A stretch of DNA of 64,000 nt from Lysobacterales bacterium (GTDB lineage Bacteria > Pseudomonadota > Gammaproteobacteria > Xanthomonadales > Rhodanobacteraceae), in contig JAFKNA010000010.1 of assembly GCA_017305135.1 (NCBI GenBank), forward strand, positions 84,196-148,195, read 5' to 3'. The first letter of the stretch is position 1, and the number at the start of each line of letters is the position of its first letter. This document shows, piece after piece, positions 1-8,233 of the stretch. The notes beneath the pieces were generated by a model. That model was not told the origin of the DNA. It worked only from the letters and a program-made list of their open reading frames with translations, and did not search any database. The position numbers and the translations under genes are program-made.

Positions 1-1
1 G

Positions 2-559
2 AAGTTCGACCCGGCACGGCGGCTGCGCTTTTCCACCTATGCGGTGTGGTGGATCCGCCACGCCGTGCAGGAGGCGCTGCTGCAGCAGGGCCGCACCGTG
101 CGCGTGCCGGCCAACGTGCTGCGCGAATGGGCGCAGGTGCTGCGCATCGAGCGCGAACTCTCCGCGCGGCTCGGCAGCGCGCCCACGCTGGAGCAGGTGG
201 CGGCCGCCGCCGGCCGGCCGGTGCGCGAGGTGGCCGAACTCTACCGCGCCAACGAGCGCATCGACTCGCTGGAGGCGGCCGATCCGGGCGAGCTGGCGCT
301 CATCGTGCACATCCACGAACGCGACGATGGCCATGCCGAGGCGGCCGCGCCGCCGGACAGCGAGATGCTGGCCGGCTGGCTGGCGGCCCTGACCGAACGC
401 CAGCGCGCGGTGGTGCAGCGCCGCTTCGGCCTCGATGGCATGCCGGTGCAGTCGCTGGCGGAGATCGGGCGCGAACTCGACATCAGCCGCGAGCGCGCCA
501 GGCAGCTCCAGCAGGAGGCGCTGCTGCGGCTGCGCAAGCTGTCGCGGCAGGACGGGTGA
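2..559 (+). CDS. rpoS: RNA polymerase sigma factor, RpoS type (5' end outside window)
   Basis: This is the C-terminal part (about 185 residues) of a sigma-70 family factor that directs core RNA polymerase to promoters. The reading frame is open from base 2, so the N-terminus lies outside the window. Region 2.3/2.4 is at the very start (RFSTYAVWWIR, the melting and -10 recognition helix). Region 3 follows (RTVRVPANVLREWAQ). Region 4 closes the protein with a -35-binding helix-turn-helix (SLAEIGRELDISRERARQLQ). The FSTYAxWWIR and RTVRVP signatures fit the stationary-phase RpoS group better than RpoD. The acidic spacer between regions 3 and 4 (DPGELALIVHIHERDDG) is less conserved. Family is secure; the RpoS subgroup is inferred. 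Confidence 0.85.
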   Translation, partial: KFDPARRLRFSTYAVWWIRHAVQEALLQQGRTVRVPANVLREWAQVLRIERELSARLGSAPTLEQVAAAAGRPVREVAELYRANERIDSLEAADPGELALIVHIHERDDGHAEAAAPPDSEMLAGWLAALTERQRAVVQRRFGLDGMPVQSLAEIGRELDISRERARQLQQEALLRLRKLSRQDG

Positions 560-622
560 GCGCCGCAGCCGGTCGCTGCGCACCGTGGCATGATCGGCTC
601 CCACACTGGACGGAGCTGCGCC

Positions 623-949
623 ATGAAGACCCTTCGAAACCTGCTGCTCGCTTTCACGCTGGTCGCCCTCGCGTCCTGCGCGGCACCTGCGCCGCAGGCT
701 GACGGTGCCAGGGTGGTCGGCACGGGCGTGTTCGTGTCGGCTGCCGGCGAGACGATGCGCGCCGTCTACCGCGCCGACGATACCGTCACCCTCACGCTGC
801 CCGACGGCTCGACCGAGCTGCTGCCGATCGCCGTCTCCGGCTCCGGCGCCCGTTACGCCGCCGGCAACCGCGAGTGGTGGGAGCACCAGGGCGAGGCGAC
901 GTACTCCGTCGACGGGAAGCCGGTGTTCAGCGGCAAATTGCAGCGCTGA
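623..949 (+). CDS. MliC-like lipoprotein (C-type lysozyme inhibitor family)
   Basis: Predicted outer-membrane or periplasmic lipoprotein of 108 residues. The signal peptide ends in a lipobox (VALASC, lipidated Cys at residue 19). The mature part matches the MliC fold: a short beta-sandwich with a GSGARYAAGN segment and a W-EHQGEATYSVDGKP strand. In known MliC proteins the SGxxY and KGxEA-like segments enter the lysozyme active site; here they read SGSGARY and HQGEATY. The ATG at 623 is chosen because it places the lipobox correctly; an in-frame ATG at 590 would add a non-signal N-terminus. It follows rpoS by 63 bp. Probable role: protection of peptidoglycan from lysozyme. Family is fairly sure, activity is inferred. 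Confidence 0.7.
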   Translation: MKTLRNLLLAFTLVALASCAAPAPQADGARVVGTGVFVSAAGETMRAVYRADDTVTLTLPDGSTELLPIAVSGSGARYAAGNREWWEHQGEATYSVDGKPVFSGKLQR

Positions 950-1052
950 GGCGCCGGCCGGCCACGGTGGGACAAGGGCGGACCCGCTGCGGCGGGACGA
1001 CCACAGGAGCGAGCGCAGCGAGTCATCCAGGTTTCGTTTTACCCGCGGCGCA

Positions 1053-1103
1053 TGGATCGCTCCCGGCGATCCATTCAATGGATGCCCGCTTTCGCGGGCA
1101 TGG
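1053..1103. repeat. REP-like palindrome pair (family A)
   Basis: Two adjacent imperfect palindromes, GGATCGCTCCCGGCGATCC then ATGCCCGCTTTCGCGGGCAT, separated by TTCAA. Related copies lie near 21.48, 26.91, 30.90, 52.96, 57.36 and 58.56 kb, all outside genes. The rest of the 949-1214 gap shows no convincing gene. Confidence 0.7.
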
Positions 1104-1213
1104 AATCATGAGGCCGGGATCGGAGTTCCTGCTCGGCGCCAAGGCTCGGTTGCTTGAAGCCCCTCTCCATCGCGCAGCCGGACCAGCGCCACGCGCGGTT
1201 GCTGCGCAGGAGG

Positions 1214-1822
1214 TCAGGGGCTTGGCGTCGCGGGTGACAGGGTTTGCGTGAGGGCCGTGACGAAGGCCGGGTCGAGCTTGCCCATGGTCTCGCTGCGGGC
1301 GACGACGCGACCGTCGGCGTCGAGCAGGATCATCACGCCAGCGTGGCTGAAGCTGCCGTCGGCGAGCTGGCGGAAGGGAATGTCGAGGAGCGCGGCGATG
1401 CGCCGCACGTCGGCGGCGTCGGCGCGGGCGAGCGTCCAGCGCGCAGTGTCGATGCGGCGCTTTTCCGCCAGCGCCTTCAGCGCTGCGGGCGTGTCGCGCT
1501 CGGCGTCGAAGCTGACCAGCAGCACGTCGAGGCGGGCGCGTGCCGCCTCCGGCAGTTCGCCTTCGGTCTTCCGGATGGTGTCGATCAGCAGCGGGCACAT
1601 GTAGGGACAGTCCGCGTAGAACATGCTGATCAGGCGCGGCTTGCCATGGCCGGCGGAGAAATCGAACGTGCGTGCGTCCTGGTCGGTGAGGGCCGCCTTG
1701 AGCTGGTACAGCGAGTCGGCCGGAACGGCGGGCGGCGTGCTGGCGGCGAGGGCGGCGGTGCCGATGAGTGCCAGCAGCAGGCCCAGTGTGGCGCGACTGA
1801 AGAGGGAGCGCGGAGGAGTCAT
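1214..1822 (-). CDS. SCO1/SenC-family copper chaperone
   Basis: Periplasmic, thioredoxin-fold copper-binding protein of 202 residues. It has an N-terminal hydrophobic signal (LGLLLALIGTAALAA), the CxxxC copper motif as CPYMC, and the distal copper-ligand His in the FSHAG segment. SCO proteins deliver copper to cupro-enzymes, classically the CuA site of cytochrome oxidase. This gene is the last of an apparent nirK-nirV-sco unit (42 bp after nirV), so here it may serve the copper sites of the nitrite reductase. That target is inferred from position; the family call rests on both conserved motifs and the usual length. Confidence 0.85.
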   Translation of the reverse strand: MTPPRSLFSRATLGLLLALIGTAALAASTPPAVPADSLYQLKAALTDQDARTFDFSAGHGKPRLISMFYADCPYMCPLLIDTIRKTEGELPEAARARLDVLLVSFDAERDTPAALKALAEKRRIDTARWTLARADAADVRRIAALLDIPFRQLADGSFSHAGVMILLDADGRVVARSETMGKLDPAFVTALTQTLSPATPSP

Positions 1823-1864
1823 GGTGTCTCCGGATCGGGAAGAGAGGACGCGGGGCGGAGCAAA

Positions 1865-2659
1865 TCAGGGCAGCTCGCGTGCGCAGCGGAAGCCAAGGTT
1901 CATGGTGGTGTTGACGGCCTTCAGCGAAGACAGCATGGCGACCCGCATCAGGAGCGCATAGTTGTCGCGGTCGCGCAGGCTCAGTGCCGCCTCGCCGCAG
2001 AACTTCAGGCGGTCGGGATCGCCTTGGTCGCGGCTGTCCGGGGCGACGATGAGGGCGCTGAAGTCGTCCACCCATTCCCACACCAGCGCGTGCAGGTCGC
2101 GCACGCCGTAGAGATTGGGCTCGCCGCCGATGCGGCCCAGGCCCTGGCTTGACGGCTGCGAGTACCAGTCCAGCAGCTCGCGGCGCCAGGCCGGATCGTT
2201 GCGCGCGTCCGCGACGCTGGCGCTGGCCGCGGCGGCGCGTTCCCATTCCAGCCAGGTCGGCAGGCGCGCATCCTCCGCGCGGCAGTACGCATCGGCGGCG
2301 AACCAGCTCACCCGGGTCACCGGCTGGTCGGGCGGGGCGTCCGCGCCGAGGTGGTCGGGCGCCGCCCAGTGCTCGAGATAGCGCTGGTCGGCGAACACGC
2401 CCGCCACAGCGCCGCGGCGCCATTCCGGATGCGCCTGCACGAAGGCCAGGAACTCGGCGTTGGTCACCGGCTCGCTGCGCAGCGCGTAGGCGGCGAGCGG
2501 GACGGGCGTGGCGTCGGCTTCCGTGGCCAGCACGCTGGTGAAGCCGGTGGCCGGAATCGGCCGGTAATCCGGCGCCGCGGCCGCCCCCATGGCGGCCACG
2601 CAGGCGGTGAGGCCGAGCAGCCAGCGCGTGGCGCCATGGAGGAAGGCCGCGGCGCGCAT
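1865..2659 (-). CDS. nirV: NirV-like formylglycine-generating-enzyme-fold protein
   Basis: Exported protein of 264 residues with the SUMF1/FGE fold. It has a signal peptide, the early PVTNAEFLAFVQAHPEW segment, the central PVTRVSWFAADAYC and RLPTWLEWERAA motifs, and the terminal GFRCAR. FGE-like proteins beside copper nitrite reductase genes are known as NirV; their biochemical role is unsettled. The RGGSW segment normally found before the C-terminus is missing and is replaced by a KFCGEAALSLRDRDNYALL segment, so classical formylglycine-generating activity is unlikely. The start at 2659 lies one base past the nirK stop codon, implying translational coupling; a longer upstream start would overlap nirK deeply. 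Confidence 0.8.
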   Translation of the reverse strand: MRAAAFLHGATRWLLGLTACVAAMGAAAAPDYRPIPATGFTSVLATEADATPVPLAAYALRSEPVTNAEFLAFVQAHPEWRRGAVAGVFADQRYLEHWAAPDHLGADAPPDQPVTRVSWFAADAYCRAEDARLPTWLEWERAAAASASVADARNDPAWRRELLDWYSQPSSQGLGRIGGEPNLYGVRDLHALVWEWVDDFSALIVAPDSRDQGDPDRLKFCGEAALSLRDRDNYALLMRVAMLSSLKAVNTTMNLGFRCARELP

Positions 2660-2660
2660 C

Positions 2661-4184
2661 TCAGTGCTCCGCCTGGTTCGGATGTTCCGGCCCGCTGGCG
2701 CGCACCGTGGCGACTTCTTCCTTGGTGATCCGTCCACCCGGATTGTCCCAGCTGTTGAGCACGTAGGTGAGGATATTGGCCACCTCGTCGTCGGTGAGCT
2801 GGCTCATCGGCGGCATCACCGAGTTGTACTCGGTGCCGTTGACTTTGACCGGGCCGGACAGGCCGTGCAGCACCACCTCGATGGCATGTTTCGGATCGGC
2901 CGCCAGGTAGTCGGACTTGGCGAGCGGCGGGAACACGCCGGCCATGCCCTCGCCGTTGGCCTGGTGGCACACCGAGCAGGTGCCGGTGAAGAGCTGCTTG
3001 CCGGCGGCGATCTGTTCGTCCTTGGTGAGCGTGCCGGCCGCGTTCGCCTTGGCCGCGGCGGTCACCGCCTTGAGGTTCGGTTCCGAGCGGTCGCCGAGGT
3101 ACACCGCGTCCACTTCCTTGCCGGAGTAGATCGACTTGTCCTCCTCGCCCTCCACCTTGAGGATCGCCAGCGCGCCCTTGTTGAAGGCCCGGAAGATGGA
3201 GTGGTCGACCAGCACGTAGCTGCCGGGCACCTCGGTGTGGAACTCCACCGTGACCGCGCCGCCGGCCGGGATCAGCGTGGTCTGCACGTTCTCCTGCCAG
3301 TGCGTGCCACCCTCCGGCTGCACCTTGTCGAAGATCTCGCCGATGACGTGGAAGCTCGACACCAGGTTCGGGCCGCCGTTGCCGACGAACATCCGCACCG
3401 TCTGGTTGGTCTGCGCGATGAGGGCGTTGTCGCCGGTGAGCGCGCCCTCGCTGCCGTTGAAGAGCACGTAGGTCGGGTGCTCGTCGATGGCCTTCTCCAT
3501 GTCGAAGGGCTGCAGGCCCTTCTCGCGGTACTTGCCGGTGGTGTAGAAGTCGCCCTGCATCACGTAGAACTCGTGGTCGACGGGGGGCAGGCCCTCGGGC
3601 GGCTCGACCAGGATCAGGCCGTACATGCCGTTGGCGATGTGCATGCCAACCGGCGCGGTGGCGCAGTGGTAGACGTAGAGGCCCTGGTTGAGCGCCTTGA
3701 AGGTGAACTGCGATTCGTGCCCCGGCGCGGTGAAGCTCGAGGCCGCGCCGCCGCCCGGACCGGTCACGCCGTGCAGGTCGATGTTGTGCGGCATCTTGCT
3801 GTCCGGCGCGTTCTTGAGGTGGAACTCCACCGTGTCGCCCTGGCGCACGCGGATGAAGCTGCCGGGCACGGTGCCGCCGAAGGTCCAGAAGGTGTAGCTG
3901 ACGCCTTCGGAGATCGGCATGTCCTTCTCGATGACTTCCAGGTCCACGATCACCTTGGCCGGATAGTCGCGGTTGGTCGGCGGCGGCACGTGCGGCGGGC
4001 TGGTCAGTACCGCCTGGATCGGCGCGCCCTGCGGCGGGCCGAAATCGCCCTTGGCCGAACCGCCCGTGGTGGATGCGGCCAGCATCGGGCCGGCGGCCTG
4101 TGCGGCCGGCGTCGGGCTGGTGCTCGAGGTGCAGCCGGCGAGCGCGACTGCGGCCATCAGTGCGAGGGGAATCGACATGCGCAT
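2661..4184 (-). CDS. nirK: Copper nitrite reductase with C-terminal cytochrome c domain
   Basis: Reduces nitrite to nitric oxide in the periplasm. The 507-residue precursor starts with a lipobox (VALAGC, Cys18), so it is probably membrane-anchored as in AniA. Two cupredoxin domains follow. The HNIDLHG segment carries copper-site His residues and the catalytic-site Asp; the YHC...GMH segment supplies the other type 1 ligands; SFHVIG gives the distal type 2 His. A class I cytochrome c domain is fused at the end (CSVCH haem motif, SVMPPM axial Met region), so electrons can be delivered within the polypeptide. The ATG at 4184 has AAGGAAG six bases upstream; an ATG two codons later is less well placed. 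An FNR/Dnr-type box precedes it. First gene of nirK-nirV-sco. Confidence 0.95.
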   Translation of the reverse strand: MRMSIPLALMAAVALAGCTSSTSPTPAAQAAGPMLAASTTGGSAKGDFGPPQGAPIQAVLTSPPHVPPPTNRDYPAKVIVDLEVIEKDMPISEGVSYTFWTFGGTVPGSFIRVRQGDTVEFHLKNAPDSKMPHNIDLHGVTGPGGGAASSFTAPGHESQFTFKALNQGLYVYHCATAPVGMHIANGMYGLILVEPPEGLPPVDHEFYVMQGDFYTTGKYREKGLQPFDMEKAIDEHPTYVLFNGSEGALTGDNALIAQTNQTVRMFVGNGGPNLVSSFHVIGEIFDKVQPEGGTHWQENVQTTLIPAGGAVTVEFHTEVPGSYVLVDHSIFRAFNKGALAILKVEGEEDKSIYSGKEVDAVYLGDRSEPNLKAVTAAAKANAAGTLTKDEQIAAGKQLFTGTCSVCHQANGEGMAGVFPPLAKSDYLAADPKHAIEVVLHGLSGPVKVNGTEYNSVMPPMSQLTDDEVANILTYVLNSWDNPGGRITKEEVATVRASGPEHPNQAEH

Positions 4185-4251
4185 GGAAAGCTTCCTTATG
4201 ACGGGCAGTTGGAACCTGGACGAAGTCTCGGCTGCGGGTTGGGGGAGCATC

Positions 4252-4265
4252 CTGACCTGCGTCAA
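4252..4265 (-). promoter_or_regulatory. FNR/Dnr-type box for nirK
   Basis: On the minus strand the site reads TTGAC-GCAG-GTCAG, two half-sites of the FNR/Dnr type. If the centre lies at -41.5, transcription would begin near 4217, and the hexamer at -12 to -7 is GAGACT, 33 bases before the nirK ATG. The match is less perfect than the hemN site. Confidence 0.6.
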
Positions 4266-4477
4266 CCGGCGCGCCGAGGGACGCACAAACGGCTGTGGCA
4301 AGTCGTCGCACGAGCCTGCCGGGAAGCCGCGCGCAAGTCCACGTTGTGCACATTTCTCCTTCAGCTCGTGGCCAGATGCCGTCGTAAGTTGCTGATGAAA
4401 AAGGACGGCTTTTCCGGAAGCACGGCGGCCATCGCAACTCCCGCGCATCGCGGCGGCGCGGCCGGCGGCCGCCGCGC

Positions 4478-4491
4478 TTGATGTTCGTCAA
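4478..4491 (+). promoter_or_regulatory. FNR/Dnr-type box for the porin gene
   Basis: TTGAT-GTTC-GTCAA, one mismatch from the perfect FNR palindrome. A centre at -41.5 puts the start near 4526 with CAGATT at -12 to -7, 35 bases before the porin ATG. The nirK-porin gap (4185-4560) therefore holds two divergent regulated promoters and no gene. Confidence 0.7.
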
Positions 4492-4560
4492 GGGTGGTCG
4501 CGGGCGCCTGGCGCAGATTTCCCCGCAGCCGGCATCCCGCCGGAAAGCGAGCGAATCCCC

Positions 4561-5778
4561 ATGCACCGTCCACTCCGCCGCATCCCGCTTGCAGCGACCG
4601 TCGTCGCCCTCCTCGCTGGCTGGAGCACGAGCGCAACCGCCGCTCCGCCGCCGCAGAGCGGTCCGGTGATCGAGCTGCGCCAGCGCTACGAACACGTCGA
4701 CGACGCCGCCTCCGCCAGGAACGCCGACGCGCATACCCTGCGCCTGCGCCTGCGCCTGGGCTATCACTGGGCGTTCGCGCCGGGCTGGCAGGCCCATGTC
4801 GACGGCGAGCACGTGCAGCCGCTGTCCGGCGAGCACTACAACAGCACCGCCAACGGAAGGGTGCAGTACCCGGTGGTGGCCGACCCGAAATCCACCGAGC
4901 TTAACCAGGCCTTCATCGCATGGAGCAACGAAACCTCGGGCGTCACGGTCGGCCGCCAGCGCATCCAGCTCGACAACCAGCGCTTCATCGGCAACTCCGG
5001 CTGGCGCCAGAACGAGCAGACCTTCGACGCGGTCGCCCTGAAGCACAGTCTTGCGCCCGGCGGGCCGACCTTCCAGTACATCCATCTCGACCGCGTGCTG
5101 CGCGTCTTCGGCGAGGACCACCCCGATCCGCTGCAGGCGCGCTGGAAATTGAACGGTCACCTGCTGCACCTCGACCAGCCGCTGCCGCTCGGCCAGCTCG
5201 CCACCTACGGATACCTGATCAAGAATCGCGACGTCGCCACCCTGTCCACGCAGACCTGGGGCCTGCGCTGGACCGGACAGAAGGAACTTGCCCAGGCGAC
5301 GCCGGGCTGGGCGCTCGAGTACGCGCACCAGTCCGACTGGGGCAACAACCCGCTGTCCGTAAGCGCGAGCTACCGCCTGCTGGAAGGGAGCCTGAAATGG
5401 CGCGGCGTGACCTTCAGGGCCGGCCAGGAAGTGCTGGGCGGCGACGGCCGCTACGGCTTCTCCACGCCCTACGCCAGCCTGCACCCGTTCAACGGCTGGG
5501 CCGACCGTTTCGGCGGCGTCTCACCCCGTGATGGTCTCGACGACCGCTATTTCGGCGCGAGCGGCGGCATCGGCGCAAGCGCCTTCACCTGGGCCGCCGC
5601 CTGGCATGACTTCCGCGCCGACCACGGCGGCGCGTCCTACGGCACGGAACTGGACCTCTCGCTCGGCTACGCCTTCGGCACGCACTGGAACGCACTGCTG
5701 AAATACGCCGACTACCGCGCGGACGGCTTCTCCACGGACGTGAGGAAGGCCTGGGCGAGCGTCGAGTACCGTTTTTGA
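4561..5778 (+). CDS. Outer-membrane beta-barrel porin, alginate-export-like family
   Basis: Predicted 405-residue outer-membrane channel. A signal peptide ends at about residue 28 (SATAA). The mature chain alternates short polar and aromatic strands and ends in EYRF with a C-terminal Phe, the BAM assembly signal. Segments such as RQRYEHVDD, GRQRIQLDNQRFIGN and WRQNEQTFDAVAL resemble the alginate-export/AlgE-like porin family, members of which often lie near denitrification or anion-uptake genes. Divergent from nirK with its own FNR-type box, so it probably serves anaerobic growth, for example anion entry; the substrate is not known. The stop codon lies in a heptamer repeat. Confidence 0.75.
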   Translation: MHRPLRRIPLAATVVALLAGWSTSATAAPPPQSGPVIELRQRYEHVDDAASARNADAHTLRLRLRLGYHWAFAPGWQAHVDGEHVQPLSGEHYNSTANGRVQYPVVADPKSTELNQAFIAWSNETSGVTVGRQRIQLDNQRFIGNSGWRQNEQTFDAVALKHSLAPGGPTFQYIHLDRVLRVFGEDHPDPLQARWKLNGHLLHLDQPLPLGQLATYGYLIKNRDVATLSTQTWGLRWTGQKELAQATPGWALEYAHQSDWGNNPLSVSASYRLLEGSLKWRGVTFRAGQEVLGGDGRYGFSTPYASLHPFNGWADRFGGVSPRDGLDDRYFGASGGIGASAFTWAAAWHDFRADHGGASYGTELDLSLGYAFGTHWNALLKYADYRADGFSTDVRKAWASVEYRF

Positions 5779-5799
5779 GGGCTGAGGGCTGAGGGCTGA
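5777..5799. repeat. Tandem heptamer AGGGCTG repeat (family D)
   Basis: About three copies of AGGGCTG, beginning inside the porin stop codon and leading into a short GGGCTGATCGGCAGCCC hairpin that could end transcription. The same heptamer occurs at the 3' ends of two genes near 23.2-23.3 kb and inside eno. Confidence 0.75.
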
Positions 5800-5819
5800 T
5801 CGGCAGCCCTGCCTCGTAC

Positions 5820-6221
5820 TCAGCCCACCAGCGGCGCCAGGAACCCCCACGGATCGTGCGCGCGCGCCACGCTGATGATGAAGAGGTACACCGCGAGCGC
5901 GGCGAAGTAGCAGCCGACCTGCACGCCACGCGTGCGGCCGCGCTTGAGCGCCAGCACGCCGAGCGCGATGTAGACCAGCAGGAACACGATCTTCACCGTC
6001 AGCCAGGCCTGCGCGAACGGATTGAGGTGCAGCACGCCGAGCAGCATGAAGGCGGCGGCCAGCAGCACCGTGTCGATCACATAGGAGGGGAAGCGGAATG
6101 CGGCATGGTTGGTGAAGCGCGAGCGCGCCAGCATCAGCAGGCCGCGTACGGCGAACAGGCTGCCGGAGAGGATGACGGCGAGGATGTGGACCCACTTGAT
6201 CTGGAGGTAATACACGGCCAT
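5820..6221 (-). CDS. SirB2-family inner-membrane protein
   Basis: Integral membrane protein of 133 residues. Four hydrophobic segments are visible: HILAVILSGSLFAVRGLLML, a VIDTVLLAAAFMLLGVL stretch, a LTVKIVFLLVYIALGVLAL stretch and a FAALAVYLFIISVA stretch. The opening YLQIKWVHILAVILSGSLF and the RGLLM segment are typical of the SirB2 family, whose function is poorly defined. The start at 6221 is used; an upstream in-frame ATG at 6260 would add 13 polar residues with no family counterpart. It lies about 115 bp downstream of nnrS on the same strand and may be transcribed with it. Confidence 0.75.
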   Translation of the reverse strand: MAVYYLQIKWVHILAVILSGSLFAVRGLLMLARSRFTNHAAFRFPSYVIDTVLLAAAFMLLGVLHLNPFAQAWLTVKIVFLLVYIALGVLALKRGRTRGVQVGCYFAALAVYLFIISVARAHDPWGFLAPLVG

Positions 6222-6248
6222 GCGACGATCGCCTTCTGGAATGGTCTC

Positions 6249-6272
6249 GTAGGAGCGCATCTTGTGCGCGAC
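6249..6272. repeat. GTAGGAGCG-type repeat (family C)
   Basis: GTAGGAGCGCATCTTGTGCG followed by CGAC, a short imperfect palindrome. Relatives occur near 18.19, 32.05, 37.57 and 63.79 kb. Confidence 0.6.
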
Positions 6273-6336
6273 GGGTGGCGCATGGCCGCCCGCGAGGGCC
6301 GCATCGTACGGGAATGCAGCCGCCCCTGGATCTCTG

Positions 6337-7653
6337 CTAGCCCGGCCGCCCGTCGATGCGCGGCGTCACGTAGATCCACAGCGAGCGCAGCACCCACGGC
6401 AGGAAGGCGACCAGCCAGCCGAACGCGGCGGCGACGATCCAGCCCTGCGCCGCGGGCACCGGGATTTCCGCGCCGATGCGCATCAGCGCCACGAACTGCA
6501 GCAGCACGAAGGTGAGCCACGGGATGGCACCCATCTCCAGCGGCCGGCCCGAGTGGCCCTGGGTGACGCGGGTGACCATCGCCACCAGCATCGAGCCGAA
6601 GAAGCCGACGGTGAGCGCGTGCACCGGTGCGCGACCCAGCAGGAAGCCCTTGTCGAGGAAGGCCAGCAGGTCCTGCGCGGTGTAGAGGATGAAGGCGACC
6701 GGCAGCCAGGCGAAGGCGATGTGCAACGCCGCGAGCAGGCCCGGGCGCATGCACTTCCACGGCTGCCAGCCGATCCAGTGGATGAGGAACAGCGCCGCCA
6801 GCGGCGCGTCGGCGATCCACATCCAGTCCTGGCGGTGCGTGAGGTCGAGGCCGAGGTGCACCAGGAGCAGCAGCCACATCAGCGGCAGGCTCCAGCCGGG
6901 CTTGAACATGCGGTAGTCGGCGGCGCGCGTTGCGCTCTTGCTGAAGAACGGCACCATTCGATGGCAGACGGTGAAGAAGATCGGCAGCAGCAGGCCGAAG
7001 CTGCCGAGCTTGATGGCGACGAAGGCGAGCTGCCACGGCGCGCCGAGCACGAAGGCGCCAAACGCGGCGATGCCGCAGGCGCCGAGCACCAGCGCCACGT
7101 AGCAGGAAAGGGCATGGCGGTCCTTCATGCCGTTGCGCGCCAGCACGCCGCCGAGTGCGATGAGCCCCGCGATCCAGCCGGCCAGCATCAGCGCCATGCC
7201 GGCGACCAGGATCGCCTTCGATCCAAGCAGGCCGATGTGCGCGACCAGGTAGCCACCGAACACGCCGGCGAACACCGGCACGTACTGGCGCCGCGTGAAC
7301 GGAGGCTGGCCCATCCAGCGCGGGAACACGGTGAGCAGGAAGCCGAAGATGAACAGCGTCAGCATGCCGTATTGGGTGAACACCGCGTGCGCCCAGCCGG
7401 GCGGCACCGGCGCCTGCGGGAATGCGTGGCCGAAGTGGGCGGCAGCGAGCCAGCAGGCCCACCACAGCATCGACACGATCACCGCCGCGGCGCCGGCGAA
7501 GAACATCAGCCGGTGCGGCGCGCTGGCCATCAGCGCCGGCAGGTCGGCCAGCGCCACCCGCAGGTGGTATTCGTCGTCGGCCGCTGCGGGCGTGCCCATC
7601 TCGACCCGCAGCGGAATGCCGCCCGGGCCCTTGCCTTCATCGCGTGTGTTCAT
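6337..7653 (-). CDS. nnrS: NnrS family protein (nitric oxide response)
   Basis: Polytopic inner-membrane haem/copper-type protein of 438 residues linked in other denitrifiers to relief of nitric oxide stress. Roughly twelve hydrophobic segments are visible. Family hallmarks include HRLMFFAGAAAVIVSMLWW near the N-terminus, FGFLLTVFPRWMGQPP, the CHRMVPFFSKS segment, HALTVGFFGSMLVAMVTRVTQGHSGRPL and a C-terminal aromatic helix. The ATG at 7653 is preferred because it precedes the soluble N-terminal stretch. It also lies exactly where a class II FNR promoter from the box at 7688-7701 would start transcription, implying a leaderless mRNA. Role and family are well supported; the exact chemistry is not. 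Confidence 0.9.
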   Translation of the reverse strand: MNTRDEGKGPGGIPLRVEMGTPAAADDEYHLRVALADLPALMASAPHRLMFFAGAAAVIVSMLWWACWLAAAHFGHAFPQAPVPPGWAHAVFTQYGMLTLFIFGFLLTVFPRWMGQPPFTRRQYVPVFAGVFGGYLVAHIGLLGSKAILVAGMALMLAGWIAGLIALGGVLARNGMKDRHALSCYVALVLGACGIAAFGAFVLGAPWQLAFVAIKLGSFGLLLPIFFTVCHRMVPFFSKSATRAADYRMFKPGWSLPLMWLLLLVHLGLDLTHRQDWMWIADAPLAALFLIHWIGWQPWKCMRPGLLAALHIAFAWLPVAFILYTAQDLLAFLDKGFLLGRAPVHALTVGFFGSMLVAMVTRVTQGHSGRPLEMGAIPWLTFVLLQFVALMRIGAEIPVPAAQGWIVAAAFGWLVAFLPWVLRSLWIYVTPRIDGRPG

Positions 7654-7687
7654 GCCGCGATTGTGAATCGATCGCATTCCGATTGCA

Positions 7688-7701
7688 TTGATGCATGTCA
7701 G
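7688..7701 (-). promoter_or_regulatory. FNR/Dnr-type box for nnrS
   Basis: Minus strand CTGAC-ATGC-ATCAA. The centre is 41.5 bases from the A of the nnrS ATG, and CACAAT lies at -12 to -7, matching four of six positions of TATAAT. No room is left for a Shine-Dalgarno leader. Confidence 0.7.
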
Positions 7702-7740
7702 GGAAGGTGCGGCTCGATCATTCCCAGTATGCGCGCGCCC

Positions 7741-7883
7741 TGGGAGGGCCGGTCTCCCGACCGGCCGCTGTTGTTTTGCGCAGCCACCCAGTTCGAGAAG
7801 CGGACGGCACGGCTTTGCGCCAAGCCGCAATGAAAAAACAAGATGACGCTGGGCGAGAGCGGCCGGTCGGGAGACCGGCCCTT
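7741..7883. repeat. Paired GGCCGGTCTCCCGACCGGCC palindromes (family B, two copies)
   Basis: One copy at 7741-7769 and an inverted copy at 7858-7883 flank about 88 bp that contain no gene. Each copy is a palindrome with an asymmetric flank (GGGAG on one side, GCT on the other), and the two face each other. Single copies occur at 30742-30770 and 60101-60130. The nnrS-nadA gap (7654-8233) holds only this pair, two FNR-type boxes and the nadA leader. Confidence 0.75.
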
Positions 7884-7968
7884 CCGGGGAGTGCGCGACG
7901 ATCGGCAGCCATTGCGGCGCCCACCCGGACAGCAGTCCGCGCACGGCGCGGATCAACGTTCTGCGGCC

Positions 7969-7982
7969 TGACCTGCATCAAT
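7969..7982 (+). promoter_or_regulatory. FNR/Dnr-type box upstream of nadA
   Basis: CTGAC-CTGC-ATCAA. Allowing a one-base shift, CATGAT at 8006-8011 sits at the expected -10, giving a start near 8018 and a leader of about 216 bases before nadA. It points away from nnrS, which has its own box. The nadA assignment is by position. Confidence 0.55.
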
Positions 7983-8233
7983 GCGCCCGCCACGCCGCGA
8001 GCGCCATGATCCAAGCCAGGCACGGGCTCCGCGGAACGCGATGGCACGTGCGGATGCGCAGCCATGGCGCTCGCGCGCCGTCCCGATACACTATGCCGCC
8101 CTCGAGTCCGGGGCAGTCCCGGCGTTCCATTCCAATCGCGCCGAGCCACCAGCCGGTCGAAGAACCGGCGGCAAGCCGAATCCTGCAGCCAGGACGCGCC
8201 ATCGCACGCCGGCTGCGTCACCTGAGGAGCGAA

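Noticed and set aside
1865-2659. Functional formylglycine-generating enzyme
   Set aside because: The RGGSW region is missing and no sulfatase gene is nearby; the NirV interpretation fits the context better.
2464-5484. Very long minus-strand frame across nirK and the porin gene
   Set aside because: It is antisense or out of frame to clear genes and its sequence is low-complexity Arg/Ala/Gly, a GC-rich shadow.
5777-5799. Heptamer repeats considered as a CRISPR array
   Set aside because: Units are seven bases, adjacent and without spacers, and no cas gene is present. No CRISPR array was seen anywhere in the window.
7695-8009. Small plus-strand frame in the nnrS-nadA gap
   Set aside because: It reads through both family B palindromes (repeating a GRPALPG-like peptide) and has no start signal.
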